Source: Trichormus sp. M33_DOE_039
GTDB lineage: Bacteria; Cyanobacteriota; Cyanobacteriia; Cyanobacteriales; Nostocaceae
Reading direction: 5' to 3'
Length of the DNA: 64,000 nt
Assembly: GCA_015296085.1 (NCBI GenBank)
Contig: DVDT01000015.1
Location: forward strand, 1-64,000
The translations under genes and the position numbers were made by a program. Positions 1 to 8,756 of the stretch are shown piece after piece (position 1 is the stretch's first letter; each line of letters starts with the position of its first letter). The notes below the pieces were generated by a model. The model was given only the letters and a program-made list of their open reading frames with translations. It was not told the origin of the DNA and did no database searches.

Positions 1-152
1 AATCATTTTGTCACTAAGTTTCACAAATGAGATTAATCTCAACAACATGCTTTATTGAGAATAGATGAAAACATAGCTTCAGACCGAACAACGAGAACTC
101 AAGGGTTTCGAGGATTTCTTATCCCGAACTCAGGTTTTTTAGCAAATTAAAC

Positions 153-341
153 TTGGAAAATTGTAGATGCGAAATTGTAGAAGTCGGTATATTATCTCGT
201 CTGCAAGAATTAGCAAAAAACGACAAAATTAAAAGTACTCTAGTCTTTCCTCTGGCTGGAAAAGCAGAAGAAACAGCTTCTAAAATTCAACCATTGATGC
301 AAAATAAAAGCATAATCAATCCCCCTAGAAACTCCAATTAA
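153..341 (+). CDS. short open frame, unknown, doubtful
   Basis: A 62-codon frame opening with TTG and ending within a hairpin. The middle (residues 15-50) reads like a normal amphipathic protein segment, but there is no recognisable domain, no ATG and no convincing ribosome-binding site. It could be the tail of a decayed gene whose upstream part is missing or frameshifted. I do not recognise it. The first 150 bases of the window contain nothing else I can name. Confidence 0.2.
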   Translation: MENCRCEIVEVGILSRLQELAKNDKIKSTLVFPLAGKAEETASKIQPLMQNKSIINPPRNSN

Positions 342-361
342 AAATTTAGGATTAGGGGGAT
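319..361. terminator. hairpin between convergent frames
   Basis: Nine-base perfect inverted repeat ATCCCCCTA (319-327) / TAGGGGGAT (353-361) with a 25-base A/T-rich loop. It lies just past the 3' end of the HtrA-type protease gene on the minus strand, so it may end that transcript. There is no long T-run, so Rho-independent function is uncertain. Confidence 0.35.
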
Positions 362-399
362 CAATTCAGGCAAAATATCAGCTACTTCTCAAGTATTAA

Positions 400-1623
400 C
401 TAAGAAGCATTTTGCAACTCTGCTGTACGTATAGATAGCTGTTGTATTTGATTACCTCGTTGCACTTTCACCTGTAAAACTTGACCTAGGCGGCTATTTT
501 CCACAACATTCTGTAACTGTTCTGCACTGCTGATAGCTTGTCCATCGATCTGTACAATCACATCTCCGCGACGGATACCAGCCTCAGCAGCCGGGGAATT
601 GGGTATAACTCGCATCACCAGAACACCGTTAACTTCGGGGATATTGAAGGCAGAGTTAGGATCAGTGTTATTTTGTTTAGCGAGTTGCGGGTTTAAAGTT
701 ACCATCTGCACACCTAGATAGGGGTGAGCAACTCTACCATCTCGTTGCAATTGTGCGGCGATCGCTTTAGCTTTATCAATGGGAATCGCAAAGCCAATAC
801 CCATAGCATCAGCACGAATCGCTGTATTAATCCCAATTACCTCACCTTTATCATTCAATAATGGGCCGCCAGAGTTACCAGGGTTAATAGCTGCGTCAGT
901 TTGGATGAAGTCTAACCGCTTGTCAGTGATACCTACTTGCGCGCTAGAACGTTTGAGGGTGCTAACAATACCCAAGGTGACGGTATTATCAAAGCCTAAA
1001 GGATTACCAACTGCGATCGCCCAATCTCCCACTTGTACATTCTTAGAAGAACCCAACGGTGCGGCCGGTAAATTATTTCCAGCATTGATTTTCACTACAG
1101 CCAAATCTGTAACTTCATCAATACCTTGAACTTTGCCGTCAAAGGTGCGACCATCTTTGAGCCTCACTGTCACGCGATCGGCTTTATCTACCACATGGGC
1201 ATTAGTTAAAATTAAACCACTCTTATCAATAATGAAGCCAGAACCTAAACCGCGTAGTTGTTCAGATGGTACTTGTCCTTGAAAACTGTCACCAAAAAAT
1301 CTGCGGAAAACAGGATCATCCATAAAAGGATCGACACGACGGGTAATTGTGCGTTCCGTATCCAGTCTTACCACAGCAGAGCCAACACGATTCACTGCTG
1401 CTGTGACAAAGCTACTGTTACCTACAGCCGCCGCAGCTGGTGATTGCTTTTGAGCAATCAATTCTGGTACATTCTCAGGTTTAGCAGCACTAGGTGCAGG
1501 TTCAGCCTGAGAAGGTAACACACGTAAAGAACTAAATGTGAGCGCAACTCCTAGAATTATTGCTAATACATGAGTACCGAGTTGGCGTATAGACCGGGGA
1601 AGTTTAGTAAATCGCATATTCAC
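400..1623 (-). CDS. HtrA/Deg family serine protease (HhoA/HhoB type)
   Basis: Envelope protein-quality-control endopeptidase of the S1C family that degrades or refolds damaged exported proteins. The 407-residue length is typical of cyanobacterial Deg proteins. An N-terminal hydrophobic segment (about residues 17-33) serves as signal or anchor. The trypsin-like domain has the triad His143 (NAHVVD), Asp173 (TDLAVVKI) and Ser251 (NPGNSGGP). A single PDZ domain follows at about 300-395 ([18 protein letters not shown]). A single PDZ fits HhoA/HhoB/HtrA of cyanobacteria; I cannot tell which of the three paralogues it is. It is monocistronic: the upstream neighbour is divergent. The ATG-AAT-ATG start leaves two possible Met starts two codons apart. 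Confidence 0.95.
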   Translation of the reverse strand: MNMRFTKLPRSIRQLGTHVLAIILGVALTFSSLRVLPSQAEPAPSAAKPENVPELIAQKQSPAAAAVGNSSFVTAAVNRVGSAVVRLDTERTITRRVDPFMDDPVFRRFFGDSFQGQVPSEQLRGLGSGFIIDKSGLILTNAHVVDKADRVTVRLKDGRTFDGKVQGIDEVTDLAVVKINAGNNLPAAPLGSSKNVQVGDWAIAVGNPLGFDNTVTLGIVSTLKRSSAQVGITDKRLDFIQTDAAINPGNSGGPLLNDKGEVIGINTAIRADAMGIGFAIPIDKAKAIAAQLQRDGRVAHPYLGVQMVTLNPQLAKQNNTDPNSAFNIPEVNGVLVMRVIPNSPAAEAGIRRGDVIVQIDGQAISSAEQLQNVVENSRLGQVLQVKVQRGNQIQQLSIRTAELQNAS

Positions 1624-1962
1624 AGCCTAATCTAGAAGCCTAATTTTTACCTGATGGCAACAAATCTATCTAAAATTATTGTGGCAGATGGGGGATAATC
1701 CTTGGATGTTGACGTTGACTCTCAACTGCAAGTTTCACTGTCTCTGGCCGGAGTTGTAATCTGGTCAAAAGACAAACCATCTGTATTCTAAGTTAAGGTA
1801 ATGTGCAATTTCATAGCTATTATGGCAATTTCCCCTTCCTAAGTTCGGGTATCACCCATTTATTTATACGGTCATAACATTCACTCGTTCCAACTCATCT
1901 GCTTCTTCCTGTCCTCCTAGTATTAAGCTAGGATCTTAAAATTACCAGTGCTTTAATCAACT
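1624..1962. promoter_or_regulatory. divergent intergenic region with inverted repeat next to the metal sensor
   Basis: Space between two divergent genes, so it should hold both promoters. The clearest structure is TCCTAG (1915-1920) / CTAGGA (1928-1933), a six-base inverted repeat with a seven-base spacer, 29 bases before the start of the InrS-like repressor. That is a plausible place for an autoregulatory operator, but the sequence is not a known consensus. I see no other clear element. Confidence 0.3.
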
Positions 1963-2337
1963 ATGAATGGCTCAACCCGATTAACTAAGGACTCTTCCCC
2001 GACATTGCAGTCTAGCGAACACTTACACAGTCATGATGTAGAAGATGAAAGCACAGCTCATCCTCACGTCCACAGTGAAGAATCTTTACGACGAATCGTT
2101 AATCGGTTATCTCGGATTGAAGGGCATATTCGCGGCATCAAGACAATGGTGCAACAAAGTAGCCCTTGTCCTGATGTTTTATTACAAATCGCAGCTGTTA
2201 GGGGTGCATTAGATAAGGTTGCAAGAATTGTCCTGGACGAACATTTAACCGAATGTATCGCTAGAGCTGCCAAAGAAGGAGATATAGAGTTAGAAATTGA
2301 ACAACTTAAAGCTGCATTAGATAGATTTTTACCTTAA
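1963..2337 (+). CDS. inrS: CsoR/RcnR-family metal-sensing repressor, InrS-like
   Basis: All-helical DNA-binding repressor of the DUF156 family that releases its operator on binding metal, usually controlling efflux genes. The core (about residues 38-120) contains the family signature RRIVNRLSRIEGHIRGIKTM. Metal-ligand positions are Cys69, His94 and Cys98, with the 25 and 4 residue spacings of the nickel sensor InrS of Synechocystis. The N-terminus (residues 20-37) is His-rich, as in InrS-type proteins. Nickel is therefore the best guess; copper-type CsoR proteins carry a similar Cys/His/Cys set, so metal identity is inference. No efflux gene is adjacent, so the target is elsewhere or is the gene itself. 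Confidence 0.85.
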   Translation: MNGSTRLTKDSSPTLQSSEHLHSHDVEDESTAHPHVHSEESLRRIVNRLSRIEGHIRGIKTMVQQSSPCPDVLLQIAAVRGALDKVARIVLDEHLTECIARAAKEGDIELEIEQLKAALDRFLP

Positions 2338-2453
2338 AGTTTCACATACATAAAAAACAGAAATAGAAATTATAAATGTCTTGATATCCAGCTTGAAAGC
2401 TGAGATTTCGTGACTCACCTATTGCACCAGTTTTTCAATAAAACTATGTCTGT

Positions 2454-2975
2454 TTATCTGCTTTTAAAAGTATAAGTAACTTGTAATAACCCAGAGTCAA
2501 ACTTTTTAAAATCTTGCAAAAATAAACTGTTTTCGAGGCTAGGATCATTTACTACTAATGGGATACCACTACCCAAAATAATTGGATGGATAGAAAGAAT
2601 TAACTCATCAATCCAACTATTTTTTAAGAAAAAGTAGATTATTTGCGCTCCGCCCACTAACCAAATATTTCCACCACTGGATTGACGAAGTGTTCCTATA
2701 AATTTTTCCCAATCATTATTGACAAATAGTGCATTATTTGATGTTCTACCTCGTTGTGTTTGAGAAAATACAAATACTTCCTTATCTTGATAAGGATAGT
2801 CACCAAAACTTAAAACTTGTTGATATGTCTTGTTACCCATAATCAATGTGTCAACTTCAGCAAAAAACTCTGCATAGCCATAATCTTGATCTGTGAATAG
2901 CCAATCTACTTCACCTGATTTCCTGGCGATATATCCATCTAGGCTAGCAGCTATGAATAAAATAATTTTTCTCAT
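2454..2975 (-). CDS. RibD C-terminal/dihydrofolate reductase-like protein
   Basis: A 173-residue stand-alone member of the RibD_C (DHFR-fold) family, similar to the Bacillus YyaP/YwjB group. It opens with IILFIAASLDGYIARKSGEV, the family N-terminal strand and loop that contact NADPH. It also has LIMGNKTYQQVL and a glycine-rich IWLVGGAQIIYFFL segment near residues 105-118, then LILSIHPIILGSGIPL. The substrate is not known for this group; it is not a full RibD because the deaminase half is missing. It stands alone, divergent from the menH-like gene with about 60 bases between them, so promoters must overlap or abut. Confidence 0.8.
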   Translation of the reverse strand: MRKIILFIAASLDGYIARKSGEVDWLFTDQDYGYAEFFAEVDTLIMGNKTYQQVLSFGDYPYQDKEVFVFSQTQRGRTSNNALFVNNDWEKFIGTLRQSSGGNIWLVGGAQIIYFFLKNSWIDELILSIHPIILGSGIPLVVNDPSLENSLFLQDFKKFDSGLLQVTYTFKSR

Positions 2976-3034
2976 AATTACCTAAAGTTTTTATCCAAAC
3001 TATAGTCGTATTTATCTTTATTTATTACTTTACG

Positions 3035-3844
3035 ATGCTGGAAAATTATTCTTTTAATTATTCCTTAACTACTAATTCAGGCAAGCATTTAATTTTGTTT
3101 TTACACGGTTTCATGGGTAATATTTATGAATTCGATAGAGTGATTCAGCTACTTAAAGATGATTTTTCCTATTTAGTAATTGACCTACCAGGACACGGTA
3201 ATACTCAAGTTTTAGGTGCAGATGAATATTATACAATACAAAGAACTGCCGAATCTATTATCGGTCTAATAGATAAATTAAATATTACTAAATGCTACTT
3301 GGTTGGTTATTCAATGGGTGGTAGATTGGCTTTATATTTAACTATACATTTCCCTCAATATTTTTCTAAAGTTATCTTAGAATCAGCATCTCCAGGTTTA
3401 GCGACAGAAACAGAACGATTAGAAAGAATAAAGCGTGACGCTCAAATAGCCAAAAAGCTAGCTAGAAGTTTATCTAAAGCTGGTTTTGCATTATTCTTAT
3501 CTAATTGGTATAGTCAACCAATCTTTGGCTCTATTAAGCATCATCCAGAATTTAAAATTATGCTGGAGAGCCGATTGCAAAATAATCCTCTAGATTTAGT
3601 TAAATCACTCCAATTTATGGGAAACGGTAACCAACCATCATTATGGGATAAATTGACCCATAATCAGATTCCTTTACTGTTATTAGTTGGTGAAAATGAT
3701 GCAAAATTTATAGATATTAATTACAAGATGGTTCAAATATGCCCAGTAGCGCAAATGAAAATAATTGGCAAGTCTGCACATAATATTCATTGGGAAAACA
3801 CTTCAGATTTTGTATATCATCTCAAAGAATTTTTCCAGCAATAA
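3035..3844 (+). CDS. menH: alpha/beta hydrolase, probably MenH (SHCHC synthase)
   Basis: Probable 2-succinyl-6-hydroxy-2,4-cyclohexadiene-1-carboxylate synthase, which removes pyruvate from SEPHCHC in menaquinone/phylloquinone synthesis. The 269-residue length fits. LFLHGFMGN (22-29) is the oxyanion-hole region, GYSMGG (91-96) carries nucleophile Ser93, VGENDAKF supplies the acid, and SAHNIHWEN supplies the His. The LESASPGL and WY-Q segments resemble MenH and its plant PHYLLO counterpart, which is why I prefer MenH to a generic hydrolase. No other men gene is adjacent, which is usual in cyanobacteria. A different hydrolase function remains possible. Confidence 0.7.
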   Translation: MLENYSFNYSLTTNSGKHLILFLHGFMGNIYEFDRVIQLLKDDFSYLVIDLPGHGNTQVLGADEYYTIQRTAESIIGLIDKLNITKCYLVGYSMGGRLALYLTIHFPQYFSKVILESASPGLATETERLERIKRDAQIAKKLARSLSKAGFALFLSNWYSQPIFGSIKHHPEFKIMLESRLQNNPLDLVKSLQFMGNGNQPSLWDKLTHNQIPLLLLVGENDAKFIDINYKMVQICPVAQMKIIGKSAHNIHWENTSDFVYHLKEFFQQ

Positions 3845-4571
3845 GCTAGGACAGGACAGTAACACTAAAAATGTGACACTAATTAAGTAAAACGACTAAA
3901 AAAACAAACTATATTAAGTCATATAAAAATCCTAGGATTCAGTTCGTAGTCAGAAATTTAGTCCTTTTTTCGGAACTAAAGTTATCACTACAGACCTTTA
4001 ATTATTTACCCTGTTTTACTTAGCAGAGTGATACTGATATATAAATTCATGAAACTGAGTTACGAAAAGGGATTTACTCTCCAATATCTCAAATTTTTAA
4101 GTTGAATAACCAATAGTCAATAGTCATTGGTTTACGCTTTCTTCACTTACCCTTCTCCCTACACCCCTGTTTTTTGAATTTTATTCATCTATTCTTGATA
4201 TCCTTAATGGAAGCTTAATATAAACTCTTGTCACCTCATCAACATTTTATATAGATGTCATCACAGAGTAATAAAAAAATATTTAGTTGCAATTTGATAT
4301 TGTTCAAAAACCGTAAATCAATCATTGTTACTGTTGTTATTTTTCTGACGTAAATCTTTATGGGCAAGACTTACAGCCATACAGTTACGTCAAAAATGTT
4401 TGATTTATTGTTTAAAAACAACTTAATAAAATCTTGATAAAACCAGAATTATGGCTTGTATAAAACCCATTTTTATGTACATTTTTTTCCACAAAATACG
4501 TAAATGTGTCAAGGTATTACTGAGAAGAATTTGTTATTCTTACATCAATTAATACCAAGCACATACTACTG
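3845..4571. other. 727-base A/T-rich intergenic region
   Basis: No gene found. It holds a palindromic element at 3946-3991 (listed separately), a short imperfect tandem repeat around AATAGTC at about 4106-4130, and a C-rich stretch (4147-4170) of the type common in this genome's spacers. The last 100 bases should carry the promoter for the tandem membrane-protein pair, but no clear -35/-10 pair stands out. Confidence 0.5.
3946..3991. repeat. palindromic dispersed element, diverged copy
   Basis: Left arm 3946-3964 and right arm 3972-3991 form an imperfect inverted repeat around TTTTTTC. The arms share GTAGT-N-TTTAGT-CC with the better conserved copies at 11191-11250 and 21375-21437. It is probably a decayed member of one small non-coding repeat family able to form a long RNA hairpin. 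Confidence 0.45.
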
Positions 4572-5063
4572 ATGAACAGTTCACAGCAATTTGATCCCGT
4601 ATTTGCAGAGCTTTTTGCTCAGATCCACCCAGATATAAAAAATACTCTGACTATAGAGCAAATAGCAGCAATTCAAAAAGCCTTTGGTTATAATACTTGG
4701 ACTTCTCAGCATCCTTTGGACTTACGAGTTACGCTACCTATTCCCGGACTAAGATTTTATATGGTGTTATTAGGTGGGCCAGAAAAACGTTCCAAGCAAA
4801 GATTACAATATGGAAAATTTTTAAACCCTGTTTGGACTCCGAACAACATCATATTTATGATAGGATTTCTCGCTGCCCTATCAGTTTGCACTTTGCCCAT
4901 ATTATCTGGTCTGTTGTCCTTGCTAAATTCCATATCAAATTACCACTTTTCCTCTTCTCCTACCTCTATTCCCTGGATTTTTGATCAATCGGAATGTGAG
5001 CATACTGGTAGAACCTGGAGTCAGGGAAAGTGTTGGGATGATCAACATGATTCTCTGTTTTAA
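4572..5063 (+). CDS. unknown membrane-anchored protein (paralogue 1 of a tandem pair)
   Basis: I do not recognise a named family. The 163-residue protein has a soluble N-terminal part (1-95) with DLRVTLPIPGLRFYMVLLGG followed by a basic KRSKQR, then a hydrophobic stretch (about 97-125) that spans the membrane once or twice. The C-terminal tail carries a cysteine motif, CEHTGRTWSQGKCW. The N-terminal part aligns without gaps of note to the next gene (shared pattern D-[LI]-R-V-[TS]-L-P, RFY-V, RS-[KT]-[QK]-R). The genes are 26 bases apart and probably cotranscribed, so this is an old tandem duplication. Only this copy has the cysteine tail. Confidence 0.7.
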   Translation: MNSSQQFDPVFAELFAQIHPDIKNTLTIEQIAAIQKAFGYNTWTSQHPLDLRVTLPIPGLRFYMVLLGGPEKRSKQRLQYGKFLNPVWTPNNIIFMIGFLAALSVCTLPILSGLLSLLNSISNYHFSSSPTSIPWIFDQSECEHTGRTWSQGKCWDDQHDSLF

Positions 5064-5089
5064 ATTTAAGTTATTTTTACAGGAAAAAG

Positions 5090-5509
5090 ATGAATAACAA
5101 CAATTTAAGGGAGAATATTGTCACAAATGATCCTTTTGTCATAAGTTTTTTAGCTCGTATTCCTCTGAAAACTTCTGCTACCTTTAATGATACCCAATTG
5201 GCAGAGATAAAAAGGGTATTTAATGGTCGCACGCAACGGCAGCATTATGTAGATATTCGAGTTTCTCTGCCGCTCTTTAAAGAGCGATTTTATATAGTTT
5301 TCTTACTAGGTAAGGAAACTCGTAGTACAAAACGCGTACAAAATCATGTTGGTAAACCAGCCAACAAAATTTTACTCAGGCTATCAGGCTTTGTTATCAT
5401 CACATCTTTACTGTTCACTCTCTATATGGTTAATCAACTCTTGGGAAATAGTGACGTTCCCGGAGGAGAAATTCAAACATCTGTTCAAAAGTTGAAGTCT
5501 AAAAATTAG
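5090..5509 (+). CDS. unknown membrane-anchored protein (paralogue 2 of a tandem pair)
   Basis: A 139-residue protein of unknown function, homologous to its upstream neighbour over residues 12-90: VDIRVSLPLFKERFYIVFLL, then ETRSTKR. One transmembrane helix lies at about 99-120 (ILLRLSGFVIITSLLFTLYM), followed by a short polar tail without cysteines. The ribosome-binding site ACAGGAAAAAG lies just before the ATG. The basic patch before the helix predicts a cytoplasmic N-terminal domain by the positive-inside rule. The pair may form a complex; that is inference from tandem arrangement only. Confidence 0.7.
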   Translation: MNNNNLRENIVTNDPFVISFLARIPLKTSATFNDTQLAEIKRVFNGRTQRQHYVDIRVSLPLFKERFYIVFLLGKETRSTKRVQNHVGKPANKILLRLSGFVIITSLLFTLYMVNQLLGNSDVPGGEIQTSVQKLKSKN

Positions 5510-5738
5510 ATTTTACAGGGATGTATCTACCAATAATCAGCCCTGATTTTAGTATCTACCAACCGATAATTTGTGCCATTGTCATCAGTCAATTTTATTG
5601 CGATCAGCTATGTTGGGCGGAAAGCCATCCCATCTCTTCATCTATATATCGCTTCATACCTTAACAGCATTCTTTACTACTTGTAGTCTATCCCCAGCAA
5701 AGCGATAATGAACTCTGTTGGTTTTGAACCGGGGAAAC

Positions 5739-6923
5739 ATGGGATACGACTTCACAACACTAGCAGTACTCTACAAAAATACTCTCTTCAACAATGTCCT
5801 CCCATTTTGGCAAAATCATTCTCTTGACGGGGAGAAAGGCGGCTACTTCACCTGTCTCAATCGTCAAGGTCAAGTTTACGACACTGACAAATTTATTTGG
5901 TTGCAAAATCGCCAAGTTTGGACTTTTTCTATGCTTTGCAACCAACTCGAAAAACGCGAAACTTGGTTAGAAATCGCTACCCACGGGGCGAAATTTCTGG
6001 CTGAACATGGTAGAGATGCTGAAGGTAACTGGTACTTTGCTCTAAACCGTGAAGGACAACCCCTCATCCAACCCTACAATATATTTTCTGACTGCTTTGC
6101 TGCTATGGCCTTTAGCCAATACGCTTTAGCTTCTAGCGAAGAATGGGCAAAGGATGTGGCTCTACAAGCATATAACAATGTTTTGCGTCGTAAAGATAAC
6201 CCCAAAGGCAAATATACCAAAGCCTACCCTGGCACGCGTCCCATGAAAGCCTTAGCTGTGCCAATGATTTTAGCCAACCTCACCTTAGAAATGGCCTGGC
6301 TACTTCCTAGTGAAACCTTAGAAAGTGTCTTAGCTAGCACAGTGCAGGAAGTAATGACTGATTTTCTTGACCAAGAACGGGGGCTAATGTATGAGAACGT
6401 TGCTCCCGATGGTTCTCACATTGATTGTTTTGACGGTAGGTTAATTAATCCTGGTCATGGGATCGAAGCCATGTGGTTTATTATGGATATTGCCAACCGC
6501 AACAGCGATCGCCAAACTATTAACCAAGCTGTTGATGTTGTGCTGAATATCTTGAATTTTGCTTGGGATAGTGAATATGGGGGACTATTCTACTTCATGG
6601 ATGCACAAGGCCATCCCCCACAACAATTGGAATGGGATCAAAAACTCTGGTGGGTACATTTAGAGTCTTTGGTGGCTTTAGCAATGGGTTATCGTCTAAC
6701 TGGTCGTGCTGAATGTTGGGAGTGGTATCAAAAGATGCACGATTACACTTGGTCTAACTTTGCTGATGCAGAATATGGTGAATGGTTCGGCTATCTGAAT
6801 CGCCGTGGAGAAGTGCTATTAAACCTCAAAGGTGGCAAATGGAAGGGATGTTTTCACGTTCCCCGCGCCATGTATTTATGTTGGCAACAGTTTGAGGCTT
6901 TGAGTTTGCAGCCTCAGAATTAA
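5739..6923 (+). CDS. N-acylglucosamine 2-epimerase
   Basis: Interconverts N-acetylglucosamine and N-acetylmannosamine (AGE/renin-binding-protein family, (alpha/alpha)6 barrel). It strongly resembles the well-studied Anabaena enzyme, with the stretches [27 protein letters not shown]-type [12 protein letters not shown] and [19 protein letters not shown], which include the two conserved catalytic-region histidines and the Arg/Trp pocket. I start at the ATG at 5739 (MGYDF), preceded by GGGGAAAC, giving 394 residues. The frame is open seven codons further to a TTG, but those codons have no family match. It stands alone. Its role in cyanobacteria is not established; amino-sugar salvage or envelope sugar supply are possibilities. 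Confidence 0.9.
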   Translation: MGYDFTTLAVLYKNTLFNNVLPFWQNHSLDGEKGGYFTCLNRQGQVYDTDKFIWLQNRQVWTFSMLCNQLEKRETWLEIATHGAKFLAEHGRDAEGNWYFALNREGQPLIQPYNIFSDCFAAMAFSQYALASSEEWAKDVALQAYNNVLRRKDNPKGKYTKAYPGTRPMKALAVPMILANLTLEMAWLLPSETLESVLASTVQEVMTDFLDQERGLMYENVAPDGSHIDCFDGRLINPGHGIEAMWFIMDIANRNSDRQTINQAVDVVLNILNFAWDSEYGGLFYFMDAQGHPPQQLEWDQKLWWVHLESLVALAMGYRLTGRAECWEWYQKMHDYTWSNFADAEYGEWFGYLNRRGEVLLNLKGGKWKGCFHVPRAMYLCWQQFEALSLQPQN

Positions 6924-6992
6924 CTGGAAATTATTAGTCAACAGTAATTAGTTATTCTAACCATGTTCCCCTGCTTTCCTAAGCCCCTAAAG

Positions 6993-7874
6993 TTAACTTG
7001 GTGGCAATTCCAAAGGCAGTGTACCAAGTAAACCCTTGCGATAGTCTGTCAGAAGTTGCCGAGCTGTGCGTTCTACGTCACCTTGATAGCGATGTTCAGC
7101 TAAAGCGTGTAAATAGGCTTCGCCGGTGTGGGGTATGGGGTCGAGTTCATAGCGTGAGTATAAGGGTGACTTTGGTAGTAACTCGCCTGCTTGCTCTTGG
7201 AGAGAGTTCAATAAATCTACTAACACTGCTGCTACTAGCTGATTATCGTAAGAAGCTTGACCAATGTCGTCACAAATTGCCAGTTTTACAGCTGCTTCTT
7301 GATTACCCAATTTAGCGGGGATAACTCCAGGCGCGTCTAGTAATTCCAACTGATCGGAAATACGTACCCAGCGTAGTTGACGCGTTACCCCTGGACGGGC
7401 GGCACTTTCGACAACGCGCTTTCCTAATAAACGGTTGATGAGGGCTGATTTACCGACGTTAGGAAAACCAATCACCACAGCCCGGACTGGACGAGGTAAC
7501 ATCCCGCGATCGCGTCTTCTTTGGTTGAGTTCTACCCCAGCTGCTTGGGCGGCTTTGGCAACGCCTGTGATTCCTTGACCATGTTGTGCATTCGTAAAAT
7601 AGGGTTCTTCACCTCGGTTTTTAAAGTAATTCACCCAAAGCGATCGCACCTGAGGAGGTATCATATCTAACCGATTTAGTACTAAAACTCGTGTTTTATT
7701 TCCCACCCACTCATCAATTTGGGGGTGGCGTGTTGCCAAAGGAATGCGCGCGTCTCGTACCTCAAAAACCACATCTACTCGCGATAGGTGTTCTTTGAGA
7801 TTCTTTTCTGCTTTGGCAATGTGACCCGGATACCACTGGATCAAGTTCAATTTGTAGTTATCTGTTAAGCCCAT
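6993..7874 (-). CDS. ylqF: ribosome biogenesis GTPase YlqF/RbgA
   Basis: Circularly permuted GTPase that assists late 50S subunit assembly in the cytoplasm. The order of motifs proves the permutation: G4 NRLD (67-70) comes before G1 GFPNVGKS (136-143) and G3 DAPG (180-183). The N-terminal IQWYPGHIAKAEKNL is the family signature. At 293 residues it is normal length. DAPG replaces the more usual DTPG, a conservative change. It stands alone; the promoter region upstream holds a heptamer repeat. Confidence 0.93.
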   Translation of the reverse strand: MGLTDNYKLNLIQWYPGHIAKAEKNLKEHLSRVDVVFEVRDARIPLATRHPQIDEWVGNKTRVLVLNRLDMIPPQVRSLWVNYFKNRGEEPYFTNAQHGQGITGVAKAAQAAGVELNQRRRDRGMLPRPVRAVVIGFPNVGKSALINRLLGKRVVESAARPGVTRQLRWVRISDQLELLDAPGVIPAKLGNQEAAVKLAICDDIGQASYDNQLVAAVLVDLLNSLQEQAGELLPKSPLYSRYELDPIPHTGEAYLHALAEHRYQGDVERTARQLLTDYRKGLLGTLPLELPPS

Positions 7875-7880
7875 AGGTTA

Positions 7881-7909
7881 GGGAATTGGGAATTGGGATT
7901 GGGGATTGG
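7881..7909. repeat. heptanucleotide tandem repeat
   Basis: About four units of GGGAATT/GGGATTG, the short tandem repeat class known from heterocystous cyanobacteria. It sits directly upstream of the ylqF start, in its likely leader. Confidence 0.7.
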
Positions 7910-7979
7910 ATATCGGTGAACAATTAATTTTCCTTTATATCCTTCTGCATCTCCGCAGTGCGGTCTGCTTTCTGAATAC

Positions 7980-8363
7980 TTAATTATGGCTTTGATGCAA
8001 AATCAAACGATTGCCATCAGGATCGTAGACGTAAATTTCTCTACCGTGGGAGGCTAAAGTTATTTCTCCGGGTGGGGGACAACCTAAATCTGTGATGTGG
8101 GCGATCGCTGTTTCTAAGTTACTCACCTCTAGACATAGACTCATCTTACTTTTTACTGAGTCTTGAAATTCATAAGCATGTGTTGTTTTAGGGTGAAAAA
8201 TACCTAATCTCATGCCAGGAAACTGAAACTCAGCATACACGTTGGGGATAAAATTTATGGGATTTTGGTTCAACAAATCAGTATAGAAGTTTACTAATTT
8301 ATCTAGCTCTGATGTGGCGATCGTCACAATTGCATCAGTACATTGTAAACTCATTTGATTCAA
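7980..8363 (-). CDS. VOC (glyoxalase/bleomycin-resistance fold) protein
   Basis: A 127-residue single-module vicinal-oxygen-chelate protein. Features are the opening VTIATSELDKLVNFYTDLL, a central FPGMRLGIFHP strand and the closing IYVYDPDGNRLILHQ, typical of the second beta-alpha-beta-beta-beta half. Possible metal ligands are the C-terminal Asp/His and a Glu in LCLEVSNL. The substrate cannot be read from the sequence. The start could be either of two Met codons three residues apart. Confidence 0.8.
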   Translation of the reverse strand: MNQMSLQCTDAIVTIATSELDKLVNFYTDLLNQNPINFIPNVYAEFQFPGMRLGIFHPKTTHAYEFQDSVKSKMSLCLEVSNLETAIAHITDLGCPPPGEITLASHGREIYVYDPDGNRLILHQSHN

Positions 8364-8756
8364 GATAGAGCAATTTTAGTTACACACATCACATTTACAT
8401 TACCACTACTAAGTAGTTAGGCGAAATTAAATTCGTCGAGACAGGGAACAGATAATAGAGCAAGAATGTGTGTAATTAACTCTGCTTAATTGCTTATTTA
8501 CTCACGACTGATTAAAAATTGCTATATATCTGCACATAAACAGAAAATTTTTCAAAAATATAGTTATTTTCTGCCTTTAGTGAGACTAAAAAATACTAGT
8601 TACTATTTATTCTGAGTAAATAACGGCACGATTCAATACGCACTGAAAAACATCGATAAAATATCTATCTATGTTTATTTAAGTTTCTACGTGTCTAAAT
8701 TCTAGGGTTGAAGCTTGCGCTACCCTAGAAGGCAAAATGATCATTTAGGGGTTACT
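8364..8756. promoter_or_regulatory. susA upstream region with leader hairpin
   Basis: Divergent space between the VOC gene and sucrose synthase. A nine-base perfect inverted repeat TTCTAGGGT (8700-8708) / ACCCTAGAA (8722-8730) lies 26 bases before the susA start and could be a leader stem-loop or an operator. I looked for an NtcA-type GTA-N8-TAC site and did not find a good one. The rest is A/T-rich with no clear element. Confidence 0.4.

Noticed and set aside
8400-8756. NtcA binding site (GTA-N8-TAC) upstream of susA
   Set aside because: Only imperfect half-sites present; no GTA and TAC at the right spacing with a good -10.
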